A stretch of DNA of 64,000 nt from NCBI GenBank assembly GCA_021153185.1, contig JAGKTY010000010.1:1-64000 (forward strand), read 5' to 3'. The DNA comes from Lachnospiraceae bacterium (GTDB taxonomy: Bacteria; Bacillota; Clostridia; Lachnospirales; Lachnospiraceae). This document shows, piece by piece, positions 26,175 to 34,593 of the stretch. The notes below the pieces were generated by a model that searched no databases, had not been told where the DNA came from, and was given only the letters and a program-made list of their open reading frames with translations. Made by a program: the position numbers and the translations under genes. Positions within the stretch are counted from its first letter, which is position 1. The number at the start of each line of letters is the position of its first letter.

Positions 26175-26352
26175 ATATAGTGCCTCCTTGATATCGCGCA
26201 TGTAAGAGCGCGCGTCTTTTGTGCAATAAGCCATCATGCAGAAATTGTGCTTGCACAAATTTCTATTTGATGGCCAATGTTCATCGAGCCGATAGGCGAG
26301 ATGTCATTGATTGCGCATCGAGTAGGAGTCATCCTACTCGATTAAGATAATA
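26175..26352 (-). ncRNA. Structured 5' leader of the ECF transporter gene (candidate cis-regulatory RNA)
   Basis: A -10 box TATTAT (26352-26347) would start transcription near 26340. The leader then has a perfect 9-bp hairpin at its 5' end (CGAGTAGGA/TCCTACTCG with a 4-base loop, 26340-26319 region), followed by a three-way-junction-like layout: closing stem 26221-26227 with 26320-26326, one arm 26275-26319, a second long arm 26230-26274. A GC-rich hairpin precedes the ribosome site. It does not match the riboswitch classes I can recall (TPP, FMN, cobalamin, THF, preQ1). The junction core may instead be an element acting on the plus strand. Confidence 0.45.
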
Positions 26353-26493
26353 GCATCAAGGTGGACTATACAAAACAACCAGTTTTACATTTTTTAACCA
26401 TGCCAGTTGATGCGTTCAGAAAAAGTTGATTGGATGTTCAGAATTGTATATAATTGAAAGGGATTGATAAATCATAGTAAAAGAGAGTACAGC
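26353..26493. promoter_or_regulatory. Divergent promoter region between the ECF gene and the PpiC lipoprotein gene
   Basis: On the plus strand TTGATT (26426-26431), a 17-bp spacer and TATAAT (26449-26454) form the promoter for the lipoprotein gene. On the minus strand the ECF promoter lies at about 26347-26375. No further gene is visible here. Confidence 0.65.
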
Positions 26494-27504
26494 ATGAAAC
26501 ATGATAGAACGAAAAAAAAATATATAGTGTGCACCTTAATGGCAGCTCTTCTTTTGAATCTGACCGGCTGCGGACAAAAGGATGCGCAAAAAGAAGTGGA
26601 TACCAAAATTGTCTTGATGACCGGGTTTGCTGACGAGGAGGTGTTCCGCATCAGCAGCCTTTCCTGTACCAAACCGGAAATCATGGTGTATATGACCAAC
26701 ATGCAGAACGAGTACGAAGCGGTATTTGGCAGTCAGATATGGGAAGCGGCAGATGGTGCGCTGGAACCCAAAATCAAAGAAACTGTAATTGCAAGAATGG
26801 CGCAGGTTAAGACGATGGTGCTTTTGGCTGAAAGCTACAATGTGACGCTGGATAAAGAGGAACATGAAAAAGTCAAAAAGGCAGCCGGGGCATATTATGA
26901 ATCACTGGGTAAAAAAGAAAAAGCAGAGCTTTCGGTTGAAAAGAGCACGATTGAAATGATGTATAAGGAGCTTGCGCTTGCCGGAAAAGTATATGACCGC
27001 ATTATTGCGGATGTGAATCCGGAAATCAGTGACGATGAGGCGCGCACGATTACCGTCCAGCAGATTCTCGTTTCGGATGCACAGGCAGCTATTGAGATTG
27101 CAAAGCGCGCGAAGGAAGGGGAGGATTTCGAGGTGCTCGCAGAAAAGTACAGCGAGGACCCGGTTGTGACGACTTCGTTCGGAATCGGACAAAAAGAAGA
27201 GGCCTATGAAAAGGTTGCATTTGACTTGGATACAGGGGAGATCAGCAATGCGGTGCAGACAAAGAACGGCTATTACATCCTAAGATGTATGTCTTCATTT
27301 GACATCAAGCAGACCGATGCAAACAAAGAGAAAATCATTTCCCAGCGTAAAACAGAGGCATTTAACGAAGTGTACAACGGCTTTGTCAGCGGCCTGACGA
27401 AGAATATCAACCAGGAATTGTGGGACAGCATTCATCTGCTTCACGATGACGAGATTCAGACGGCTACGTTCTTTACGGTGTTTGAAGAGTATTTTGACCA
27501 TTAA
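26494..27504 (+). CDS. PpiC/PrsA-type peptidyl-prolyl isomerase lipoprotein
   Basis: A 336-residue foldase. The signal peptide ends with lipobox LTGC near residue 27, so it is anchored on the outer face of the membrane. An N-terminal SurA/PrsA-like helical region is followed by a parvulin domain (about 190-280): ITVQQILVSDAQAAIEIAKR, FEVLAEKYSEDPVVTTSFG, VAFDLDTGEISNAVQTKNGYYILR. The role is folding of exported proteins. The start at 26494 is chosen for the hydrophobic signal peptide; AGAGAG upstream is a modest ribosome site. The N-terminal region around residues 40-60 (FRISSLSCTKPEIMVYM) is typical of the clostridial version. Confidence 0.9.
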   Translation: MKHDRTKKKYIVCTLMAALLLNLTGCGQKDAQKEVDTKIVLMTGFADEEVFRISSLSCTKPEIMVYMTNMQNEYEAVFGSQIWEAADGALEPKIKETVIARMAQVKTMVLLAESYNVTLDKEEHEKVKKAAGAYYESLGKKEKAELSVEKSTIEMMYKELALAGKVYDRIIADVNPEISDDEARTITVQQILVSDAQAAIEIAKRAKEGEDFEVLAEKYSEDPVVTTSFGIGQKEEAYEKVAFDLDTGEISNAVQTKNGYYILRCMSSFDIKQTDANKEKIISQRKTEAFNEVYNGFVSGLTKNINQELWDSIHLLHDDEIQTATFFTVFEEYFDH

Positions 27505-27590
27505 TCCGGATGCGCGGGATAGTTTCCCGACTGTTTATAGAAAATTAATAATTGCGAAAAGCCCGTAATTTCAATGGTTTCAGCATTTTG

Positions 27591-27617
27591 TTAGCACTCA
27601 ATTCTGTTGAGTGCTAA
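27591..27617. promoter_or_regulatory. CIRCE element (HrcA operator)
   Basis: TTAGCACTC-N9-GAGTGCTAA matches the CIRCE consensus exactly. It lies 7 bp upstream of the -35 box (TTGACT 27625-27630, 17-bp spacer, TAAACT 27648-27653) of htpG. HrcA binding here would repress htpG until heat shock. Confidence 0.92.
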
Positions 27618-27710
27618 TTTTTTCTTGACTTATGCCGGCGGCGGGATTAAACTTCTATTTAAGTGAGAAGTCACAGGAAATTTTCAGATGGAAAGGAAGT
27701 TGATTTTTTT

Positions 27711-29789
27711 ATGTCACAAAGACACGGTAGTTTATCAATCAATAGCGAGAATATTTTTCCGATTATTAAGAAATGGTTGTATTCGGACCATGATATTTTT
27801 TACAGGGAGCTGATTTCCAATGGATGTGATGCCATCACAAAGCTCAAAAAGCTTGACATGATGGGAGAGTATCAGCTGCCTGACGGCTTCAAACCACAGA
27901 TTCAGGTGATTGTCAGCCCGGAAGATAAGACAATCAAGATTATTGACAATGGTATCGGTATGACAGCAGAGGAGGTTGAGGAGTACATCAACCAGATCGC
28001 TTTTTCCGGTGCAACGGATTTCATTGAAAAATACAAAGATAAAACAGAAGGCGACCAGATTATCGGCCATTTCGGTCTCGGTTTCTATTCGGCATTTATG
28101 GTTGCAGACGAAGTACACATTGATTCCCTCTCTTATAAAGAGGGCGCAAAGGCTGTTCACTGGGAATGTGACGGCGGAACAGAGTACGATATGCAGGAAG
28201 GCAGCAAGGACAGTGTCGGAACGGAAATCACCTTGTTTGTCAACGAAGATTGCCTGAAATTCTGTAACCTGTATGAGGCAAGAGAGGTTGTAAAGAAATA
28301 TTGCAGCTTCATGCCGACAGAGATTTATCTTTCAAAGAAGGATAGCGATGAGACGCAGGTTATTTTGCCTGAGGAAAAACTGGATACGGATATCGTAAAA
28401 GAAGAATTTGACGATAAGACAGGCGAAGGCGAAAATGAGAAGACCGTTCATAAGCTTCGCATCGTGAAGAGACCTGAGCTTTTAAATGAGACACAGCCGC
28501 TTTGGACGAAGCATCCAAACGAGTGCACCAAGGAAGAGTACCTTGACTTCTACCGTAAAGTATTTATGGATTACAAAGAGCCCCTTTTCTGGATTCATTT
28601 AAATATGGATTATCCGTTTAATTTGAAAGGTATTTTATACTTCCCGAAAATCAATATGGAGTATGAGTCCATTGAAGGAACGATTAAGCTTTACAATAAC
28701 CAGGTATTTATCGCAGACAATATCAAGGAAGTCATTCCGGAGTTCCTTATGCTCTTAAAAGGTGTAATCGATTGTCCGGATCTGCCGCTTAATGTATCGC
28801 GTAGCGCACTGCAGAATGATGGCTTTGTTAAGAAAATTTCTGAGTACATCAGCAAAAAGGTTGCAGATAAGCTTGCCGGTATGTGCAAAACAGAAAAAGA
28901 GGAATACGAGAAATATTGGGACGACATCAGCCCATTCATCAAATTCGGCTGCTTAAAGGATGATAAGTTCTGTGAGAAGATGACAGATTATATCCTGTTC
29001 AAAAACCTGGATGATACGTACATGACGCTTCCGGAATGTCTTGAGGTGAAGCCGATTGATACGGATGAGACGGCTGTTGATGAGAACGGTGAAAAGATAG
29101 AAGCTGAGGTTGTGACAGAACAAGAGGCTGCCACAGATGAAGAAGAGGAAGCACAGGAGAAGAACAAAACAATCTATTATGTCACGGACAGACTCCAGCA
29201 GAGCCAGTACATTGCGATGTTTAAAAATGCAAAGATGTCTGCTGTCTACTTAGAGGAAAAAATTGATTCTCCGTTTGTGACACAGCTTGAAAACAAAAAT
29301 CCGGGCATCAAGTTTGTCAGAATCGATGCAGACCTCGAGGACAGCTTCAAGTCAAAAACATCAAAGAAAGCGCAGGAAGAGTTTGACAATCTGGCTAAGG
29401 ACATCGAGGAGATGATGAAGAAGGCGCTTAAGAAGGAATCGCTTTCTGTGAAGATTGAGAAGCTCAAAAACAAAAAGATTGCAAGTATGCTGACTGTCTC
29501 AGAAGAGACAAGACGTATGCAGGATATGATGAAAATGTATTCTATGCCGGGTATGGACATGGGTGATATGTTTGGAAACGGAGAAGGACAGACACTTGTC
29601 CTGAATGCAAACCACGCACTTGTGAAATACGTGACAGACAATATGGGCGCAGACGATACAAAGATGATTTGCGAACAGCTCTACGATTTGGCACGCATCC
29701 AGAATGCACCGCTTTCATCAGACGACATGGCAAACTTCATCGCACGTTCAAACGACATCATGATGAAATTTGCAAATGTGGAGAAATAA
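27711..29789 (+). CDS. htpG: Molecular chaperone HtpG (Hsp90)
   Basis: A 692-residue Hsp90. The GHKL ATPase domain has ELISNGCDAITKL, IIDNGIGMTAEEV and HFGLGFYSAFMVADEVHID. The middle domain carries the catalytic Arg in LPLNVSRSALQND; the C-terminal dimerisation domain ends around NAPLSSDDMANFI. It is longer than E. coli HtpG (624), with an acidic insertion at about residues 440-485 (ETAVDENGEKIEAEVV, EEEEAQEKNK). The start at 27711 lies after AAAGGAAG; the upstream in-frame start would include the ribosome site. Regulation is by the CIRCE element upstream. Confidence 0.95.
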   Translation: MSQRHGSLSINSENIFPIIKKWLYSDHDIFYRELISNGCDAITKLKKLDMMGEYQLPDGFKPQIQVIVSPEDKTIKIIDNGIGMTAEEVEEYINQIAFSGATDFIEKYKDKTEGDQIIGHFGLGFYSAFMVADEVHIDSLSYKEGAKAVHWECDGGTEYDMQEGSKDSVGTEITLFVNEDCLKFCNLYEAREVVKKYCSFMPTEIYLSKKDSDETQVILPEEKLDTDIVKEEFDDKTGEGENEKTVHKLRIVKRPELLNETQPLWTKHPNECTKEEYLDFYRKVFMDYKEPLFWIHLNMDYPFNLKGILYFPKINMEYESIEGTIKLYNNQVFIADNIKEVIPEFLMLLKGVIDCPDLPLNVSRSALQNDGFVKKISEYISKKVADKLAGMCKTEKEEYEKYWDDISPFIKFGCLKDDKFCEKMTDYILFKNLDDTYMTLPECLEVKPIDTDETAVDENGEKIEAEVVTEQEAATDEEEEAQEKNKTIYYVTDRLQQSQYIAMFKNAKMSAVYLEEKIDSPFVTQLENKNPGIKFVRIDADLEDSFKSKTSKKAQEEFDNLAKDIEEMMKKALKKESLSVKIEKLKNKKIASMLTVSEETRRMQDMMKMYSMPGMDMGDMFGNGEGQTLVLNANHALVKYVTDNMGADDTKMICEQLYDLARIQNAPLSSDDMANFIARSNDIMMKFANVEK

Positions 29790-29796
29790 TGACACA

Positions 29797-29827
29797 AACG
29801 CTTCAGATTTACTCTGAAGCGTTTTTT
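29797..29827. terminator. Bidirectional terminator between htpG and the VanZ gene
   Basis: AACGCTTCAGA and TCTGAAGCGTT pair around a short loop and are followed by TTTTTT, just after the htpG stop and before the end of the convergent VanZ gene. Confidence 0.85.
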
Positions 29828-29835
29828 CAAATATT

Positions 29836-30378
29836 TTATCGACTTTTGGCAAGGGGTGCAAAGATTGTTTTGCGCCCGATAAAACTGATGATACGCGTGA
29901 TATAAATTCCGACAAGGCTGCCGCACGTGTCAATCATGACATCGCGTTTGGAAGGCGTTCTGCCCGCGACAAAGCTTTGGTGGTATTCATCAAGGCATGC
30001 AAAGCCAAAGCAAAACAGTCCCGCCAGAAATACCAAGGCAAATCCCCTGACACCGTAGACATACAGTGGAAGCGCAACCGTGCAGGCAAGCACAAGATAT
30101 TCGGAAAAATGTGCGAGCTTTCTGACATAAAAATGATATTTTGAAACAGCCGCTTCGATGTCCTCATCGGATAAATTTTTGTCAAGGAGCTTATCGGCAA
30201 CGATGACGATTTCCTTGGTCACCTTGTAGCTGAGCTGTGCACTCTGCGCGCCCTCCTGGGCACTGAAGGAAAAAATGAAATACATCATAAGCAGTGCAGG
30301 TATAAAAGAGAGCGGTTTGAGTACAATCCGCAACAGTGTTTTGATAAATAACCATATATAATGAATCAGTTTGCGCAT
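29836..30378 (-). CDS. VanZ-family membrane protein
   Basis: A 180-residue protein with four or five membrane helices. The VanZ signature is present: FIFSFSAQEGAQSA near residue 35, the RKLAHFSEYLVLA helix, then LDEYHQSFVAGRTPSKRDVMIDTCGSLVG. VanZ relatives alter cell-surface properties and give low-level teicoplanin resistance in one case; no drug resistance can be claimed here. GGAG precedes the ATG at 30378. It stands alone and converges with htpG. Confidence 0.85.
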   Translation of the reverse strand: MRKLIHYIWLFIKTLLRIVLKPLSFIPALLMMYFIFSFSAQEGAQSAQLSYKVTKEIVIVADKLLDKNLSDEDIEAAVSKYHFYVRKLAHFSEYLVLACTVALPLYVYGVRGFALVFLAGLFCFGFACLDEYHQSFVAGRTPSKRDVMIDTCGSLVGIYITRIISFIGRKTIFAPLAKSR

Positions 30379-30485
30379 GAAGCTCTCCAATCGTTATCAT
30401 AACATATCAAAAATTATGTGGTTTATACTAGCACCCAAATGGGGATGTGTCAATATTTGGATTGGCAGTTATACAAATCGGATTG

Positions 30486-30514
30486 TTGCGAATTTGTGCG
30501 TTTCGTGCTATATT
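30486..30514 (+). promoter_or_regulatory. Promoter of the formate/nitrite channel gene
   Basis: TTGCGA (30486-30491), a 17-bp spacer and TATATT (30509-30514), about 65 bp upstream of the start codon. Confidence 0.55.
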
Positions 30515-30578
30515 GTTTAGGTGTATGTGACAGGGAACCTGCCACGTCAAAACAAAAGAAAGACAGAGGGGTTAGCAA

Positions 30579-31421
30579 ATGAACAATTTTAATTCACCGG
30601 TCGAGGTCGTAAAGGCCAATATCGGCGCCGGTAAAACAAAGGGTGATCTGCCGCTTATCAAAATGATACTGCTCGGTATTCTGGCAGGCGCATTCATTGC
30701 AATCGGAGGAGAAGCAAGCAATCTGGCGGTGCATGGAATCAGCGATGTTGGACTCGCGCGCACGCTCGCAGGTGCGATTTTCCCGGTCGGACTCATGATG
30801 ATTGTGTTAATCGGTGGCGAATTATTTACAGGAAACTGTATGATTATTATGGCGGTTCTTGCCAAAGAGACGACATGGCTCAAATACATAAGAAACCTTG
30901 TGGTTGTATTTTTTTCAAACCTTGTCGGTGCGCTGATTGTGGACATCCTTGTTTTTTATTCGGGACAATGGAATTATTCAGCCGGCGGACTTGGTGCGTA
31001 CACGATTAAGGTCGCTTACGGAAAAGTGAACCTTGGCTTTGGTCAGTGTATTGCCAGCGGCATTATGTGTAATATCCTCGTCTGTGTTGCAGTACTGATG
31101 GCGATTGCAGCAAAAGATATTGCCGGTAAAATCCTGGCGATTTTCTTCCCGATCTGGGCGTTTGTTATTTCAGGCTTTGAGCACTGCGTTGCCAATATGT
31201 TTTATATTCCGGCAGGTATCCTTGCTGCAAGTAATGAATCTTATGTGGCAAAGGCAGGCGAACTCTACGGCTTGACGGAGCAGCAGTGTGCGAGCGTCAA
31301 TGCCTCGTCAATGGTTGGAAACATGATTCCGGTTACCATCGGAAACATCATTGGCGGCGCCATTTTTGTCGGAGCATTCCTGTACCTTATCCATATCAGG
31401 AACTGGAACAAAGAGAAATAA
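30579..31421 (+). CDS. Formate/nitrite transporter (FocA/NirC family)
   Basis: A 280-residue pentameric anion channel with six helices. Family motifs include MILLGILAGAFIAIGGEASN, GGELFTGNCMIIMAVLAKETTW, an internal repeat ASGIMCNILVCVAVLMAIAAKDI with the pore-lining helix break, SGFEHCVANMFYIPAG with the conserved His, and MIPVTIGNIIGGAIFVG. It exports formate or moves nitrite or bicarbonate-like anions; in an anaerobic fermenter formate is the likely cargo. A terminator follows directly. It is not next to pyruvate formate-lyase here. Confidence 0.92.
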   Translation: MNNFNSPVEVVKANIGAGKTKGDLPLIKMILLGILAGAFIAIGGEASNLAVHGISDVGLARTLAGAIFPVGLMMIVLIGGELFTGNCMIIMAVLAKETTWLKYIRNLVVVFFSNLVGALIVDILVFYSGQWNYSAGGLGAYTIKVAYGKVNLGFGQCIASGIMCNILVCVAVLMAIAAKDIAGKILAIFFPIWAFVISGFEHCVANMFYIPAGILAASNESYVAKAGELYGLTEQQCASVNASSMVGNMIPVTIGNIIGGAIFVGAFLYLIHIRNWNKEK

Positions 31422-31430
31422 GATGAGAAA

Positions 31431-31457
31431 AGCCGGAGGCATCCCTCCGGCTAATTT
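31431..31457 (+). terminator. Terminator of the formate/nitrite channel gene
   Basis: AGCCGGAGG (31431-31439) and CCTCCGGCT (31444-31452) form a perfect 9-bp stem with a 4-base loop followed by AATTTTAT. Confidence 0.85.
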
Positions 31458-31469
31458 TATAGCATGATA

Positions 31470-31606
31470 GTGCGAACTGCATATATCTCTGTAGCAAACC
31501 CTAGCGAGCCGTCAGCACTTAATGAGCCGTAGGCGAATTTAGTACTGCTACGGCGAGGTCGGAGCGAGAGCGTGTTTGCAATCAGAGATATATGACATGT
31601 GAGCAC
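31470..31606 (+). repeat. Structured repeat element, copy 1
   Basis: A nested hairpin element of about 135 nt. The outer stem ATATATCTCTG (31481-31491) pairs with CAGAGATATAT (31583-31593); GCAAAC (31494-31499) pairs with GTTTGC (31574-31579). The core hairpin (about 31511-31554) has AGCACT-T-AAT-GA-GCC-loop-GGC-GA-ATT-T-AGTaCT: a T/T mismatch and a tandem GA/GA internal loop. Two further copies lie at 60117-60238 and 60470-60591 on the minus strand, sharing GCAAACCCT, ACTTAA, TTTAGT and GGAGCGAGAGCG. No ORF is present. It lies between two genes that have their own terminators. Confidence 0.75.
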
Positions 31607-31613
31607 GAAAGGC

Positions 31614-31664
31614 AAAAAAGAGGCGTCGCCTTAATTTTATCATTAAAACGACAGCCTCTTTTTT
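31614..31664 (-). terminator. Terminator of the cNMP-domain protein gene
   Basis: AAAAAAGAGGC (31614-31624) and GCCTCTTTTTT (31654-31664), with an inner GTCG/CGAC pair, make a stem that overlaps the stop codon of the minus-strand gene. It can act in both directions. Confidence 0.7.
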
Positions 31665-33930
31665 ATCTCTCCATAAACTCCCTAAGTGCCGTGATCTCCT
31701 CAGGCACTTCGCCGTCACGCTGCAATTTAAAGATGAGCTGATCAAGGCGTTTGATCTCCTTGGCGTGACGCATGTTGCGTTTGATTACGATTGGTTCATA
31801 CATTGGGTTCTGCAGCAGCTTGTCACGGATCGGTTTGGAAAAGGTACAATACTGGAACATAATGCTTCTTGCAAATTTATTGAGCCTCGGAGAACCTTTG
31901 GCCTCAAATAATATCCATGCGGCATAATCCATTAGGAAACATTCTTTGTAATTGCTCTTGTACTTGCGAAGCTGCGTCGCAAGCTTTTCTTTTGCCTCCG
32001 GCGTCAGCTCGTTGTTCTTTTTGTAGAACTGACAGTAATCAAAATAATCGCTTGTAAGCGAATGGTCTGTCACATCATTCCAGGTGGAGCCTTGTATGCG
32101 CTTACACATTTCCCAACGGAATTCCCCGACAAGACGCGTCAGGACCGTCTCGAAGTTTTCCTGCAAAAAGACAGGAAGCAAAAAGGTGGAAGGCGTCTGC
32201 TTGTCGCGACCTTCAATCTCCTGCCACATGCTTCCGCGGATGCCCACATTCGGCATGAGGATAAAATCCGGACGGATCTCAATTTGCAAATATTCGCGAT
32301 GAATACCGAGTTCTGTGTTGGAATAAATCACCGGCCTGCAAAATGCACCAAAGTCGACATCGATAATTTTGTTCAGCTCCTCAGTCAGACGTTTGGGCGT
32401 ACAAAGACAATCCGGAAGTGGCTTAGAGATGTTGTGGTCCGAAAAAACAGGACAAAACGTCGTAACACGCCCGTAGGTCACGCGGTTTCCGAGGCGGAAC
32501 AGATTGTTGATTTCAAATAAAACCATATCCCGCCGGCTGCCCTGAAGGCGCTCGGCCTCTTCCTGGGAAATCAAGCCGCTTCTGGCCTGGTCTGTGATAT
32601 AAGCCGGGTAGTCGAGGTCGAATTCGTTTCGTCTTGGATTCTTGTCACCCTGATAAATCAGTGTCAGCCAGTCAGCAGCTGTATAAACCTTGTTGGTATG
32701 GTCGCCGCCGAGATTTTCTGCAAGAGAATAAAGATACAGCGCATTCTCGGCACCTGCAATCGTTTCGTCCATATAACCGAAGTTCAAAAACATTTTGACG
32801 ATGGTAGGAACGTTCATATCTGCGACAGCCTTAAAAAAGACTGTGCTGTACAGCTTGTAAAATACGTCGGTAATCGCTTTGCGGATTTTGGATGTCGCAT
32901 CATCTGTTCCCCCACGGTCAGTGAGAGAGGCGTATGTCGAAAACAAGCGCTGAATCGGAAGACGTTCACTGTCCTCGTACTCAGCATAGTCAAGCAATTT
33001 GGAAAGCGAGTCCTGGATATCCTCGTTGGCTGCAATGAGCTCAGAGGAGTCCTCAATCTGACTTGCAAGTGTCTTGAGATGCGCAAGTTCTTCATTCAAA
33101 TCGGAAATACGCTTTGTTATGACATCCTTTTCGAGATTTCCGATCTTCTTTACCTGTTTATGTATCGTATCAAGTGCGGAAAGTGCGGAAGTATTGTCCT
33201 TTTTGTTTTTGGCGATGATCGGAAGAAGAGAACAGTACAGTCCGAATAAATCGTTGCCTGCATCATTCATTAATACATTGGCTGTCTCTTGCATGTAATC
33301 GTCAATGTCACTGCAGTTGGTCAGCAAAGCTTCAAAATCATCGCATCCATTATAGATAAGTCCCATATAAAAAGAGGAATATTTCTCAAAATCAGCGCCA
33401 AAACCGGCTTCTATTTTTTGACATAAATCCTTGTAATACTGATGCTTCCAGCTTGAAATCATATGGTCGAGCAAAAGCTTCTCAAGAGATGAAATACCGG
33501 CTAACTCTTTTGGAAGTGTGCCGTTTTCTTTGCACAAAAGCGTATAGTCCTCGTAAAGCTTGAAGATGGACGTATAGAGTGTCTGTGCATTATAGCAGCG
33601 CAGCACATAGGTATTCATCAGGGCAAGGAGCTGTTTGCTAAAGCCCGATAACATCATTTGTGCGATGCCAGAATCTGCAAGAAGCTTTCCGAATTCGGCA
33701 GTGTTTTTGCAAGCGAATGTCTCAACGACCGTATCTTCAAGCGTGATATAGCTACAGGAATGCACCTGATGTGTGATATCGGAAATACCGATGACATCCC
33801 CGTCTGTCAAAATGACTTCGCAGCCCGGCAATGCCATGCGGACTTTTCCCTGCTCGATGTAGGCAAGTGAGGACACCATCGACCCTGCCTCAAATATGAT
33901 TTTCCCCTTTTTGATTTGAAATTCAGGCAT
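31663..33930 (-). CDS. Large protein with N-terminal cyclic-nucleotide-binding-like domain
   Basis: A 755-residue protein. Residues 1-120 resemble a Crp/cNMP-binding beta-roll (IIFEAGSMVSSLAYIEQGKV, LTDGDVIGISDI), but I see no Crp-type DNA-binding helix after it. Residues about 250-320 look like a coiled coil (LEKDVITKRISDLNEELAHL). The remaining 430 residues are mostly helical and unknown to me. It has no signal peptide or membrane span. GGAGGGGGAG lies just before the ATG at 33930. It stands alone between terminators. The function cannot be stated; a cytoplasmic ligand-responsive scaffold or enzyme is possible. Confidence 0.7.
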   Translation of the reverse strand: MPEFQIKKGKIIFEAGSMVSSLAYIEQGKVRMALPGCEVILTDGDVIGISDITHQVHSCSYITLEDTVVETFACKNTAEFGKLLADSGIAQMMLSGFSKQLLALMNTYVLRCYNAQTLYTSIFKLYEDYTLLCKENGTLPKELAGISSLEKLLLDHMISSWKHQYYKDLCQKIEAGFGADFEKYSSFYMGLIYNGCDDFEALLTNCSDIDDYMQETANVLMNDAGNDLFGLYCSLLPIIAKNKKDNTSALSALDTIHKQVKKIGNLEKDVITKRISDLNEELAHLKTLASQIEDSSELIAANEDIQDSLSKLLDYAEYEDSERLPIQRLFSTYASLTDRGGTDDATSKIRKAITDVFYKLYSTVFFKAVADMNVPTIVKMFLNFGYMDETIAGAENALYLYSLAENLGGDHTNKVYTAADWLTLIYQGDKNPRRNEFDLDYPAYITDQARSGLISQEEAERLQGSRRDMVLFEINNLFRLGNRVTYGRVTTFCPVFSDHNISKPLPDCLCTPKRLTEELNKIIDVDFGAFCRPVIYSNTELGIHREYLQIEIRPDFILMPNVGIRGSMWQEIEGRDKQTPSTFLLPVFLQENFETVLTRLVGEFRWEMCKRIQGSTWNDVTDHSLTSDYFDYCQFYKKNNELTPEAKEKLATQLRKYKSNYKECFLMDYAAWILFEAKGSPRLNKFARSIMFQYCTFSKPIRDKLLQNPMYEPIVIKRNMRHAKEIKRLDQLIFKLQRDGEVPEEITALREFMER

Positions 33931-34121
33931 AACTCCCCCTCCGGAAATGCTGTAATTATAAAATGGCCACTTCACAACCGATGATACCGGAAGGAAACAA
34001 CTACCTACATTTTAGCATTTTGAAATAGTAAAAACAACAAAAAATATGAGAAATGCTATGAATAAATTAGTAAAATGTGCTACAATAAAGATACATGTAA
34101 ATTTGAAACGGAGTGTGATTT

Positions 34122-34583
34122 ATGGAAGAGACAAAACGTTCGACGAAAGAACTGGTTGACCTCTATAAAGAGGATGTCATCAAGTTAGTCCAGTATTTAC
34201 CATATTTTGAGGGGAAACGCGCATCTGACGTATCCCATTCCTTTGACACAGAGGAAATCGGGAACACGACGCTTACATTCCCTGTGTATGATTCGACGCT
34301 GCTTGCCTTTGTGAAGCTCGCAGAGCAAACGGTCTTTATGGACCGCAATTACCGGTATGTCTATACAAGGAACAACATCCGTTCGCACGAGGATGAACGG
34401 CGCGCGATTGAAAAGGCGACCATTCAGGAGATGGATATCCTTGGCGGTATTTTGTCAAAGTATGTGCTCGGCGGCAAAACACGGGGCGCTGTATGGACCG
34501 AAGGCGTGGAAGCGGGTATTTTTTTCCTTGTCATTCAAAAAATGAGAGAGTTGATTGTATTTTGGGATAAACCAATCTATTAG
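34122..34583 (+). CDS. Conserved hypothetical protein beside a TetR regulator
   Basis: A 153-residue soluble protein with charged, mostly helical sequence (KELVDLYKEDVIKLVQYLPY, NIRSHEDERRAIEKATIQEM, VWTEGVEAGIFFLVIQKMRE). I do not recognise the family. CGGAGTGTGATTT lies before the ATG and TACAAT at about 34080 can be a -10 box. A TetR regulator starts 10 bp after its stop, so the two form one transcript and may be functionally tied. Confidence 0.7.
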   Translation: MEETKRSTKELVDLYKEDVIKLVQYLPYFEGKRASDVSHSFDTEEIGNTTLTFPVYDSTLLAFVKLAEQTVFMDRNYRYVYTRNNIRSHEDERRAIEKATIQEMDILGGILSKYVLGGKTRGAVWTEGVEAGIFFLVIQKMRELIVFWDKPIY

Positions 34584-34593
34584 GTGAAGAGAT

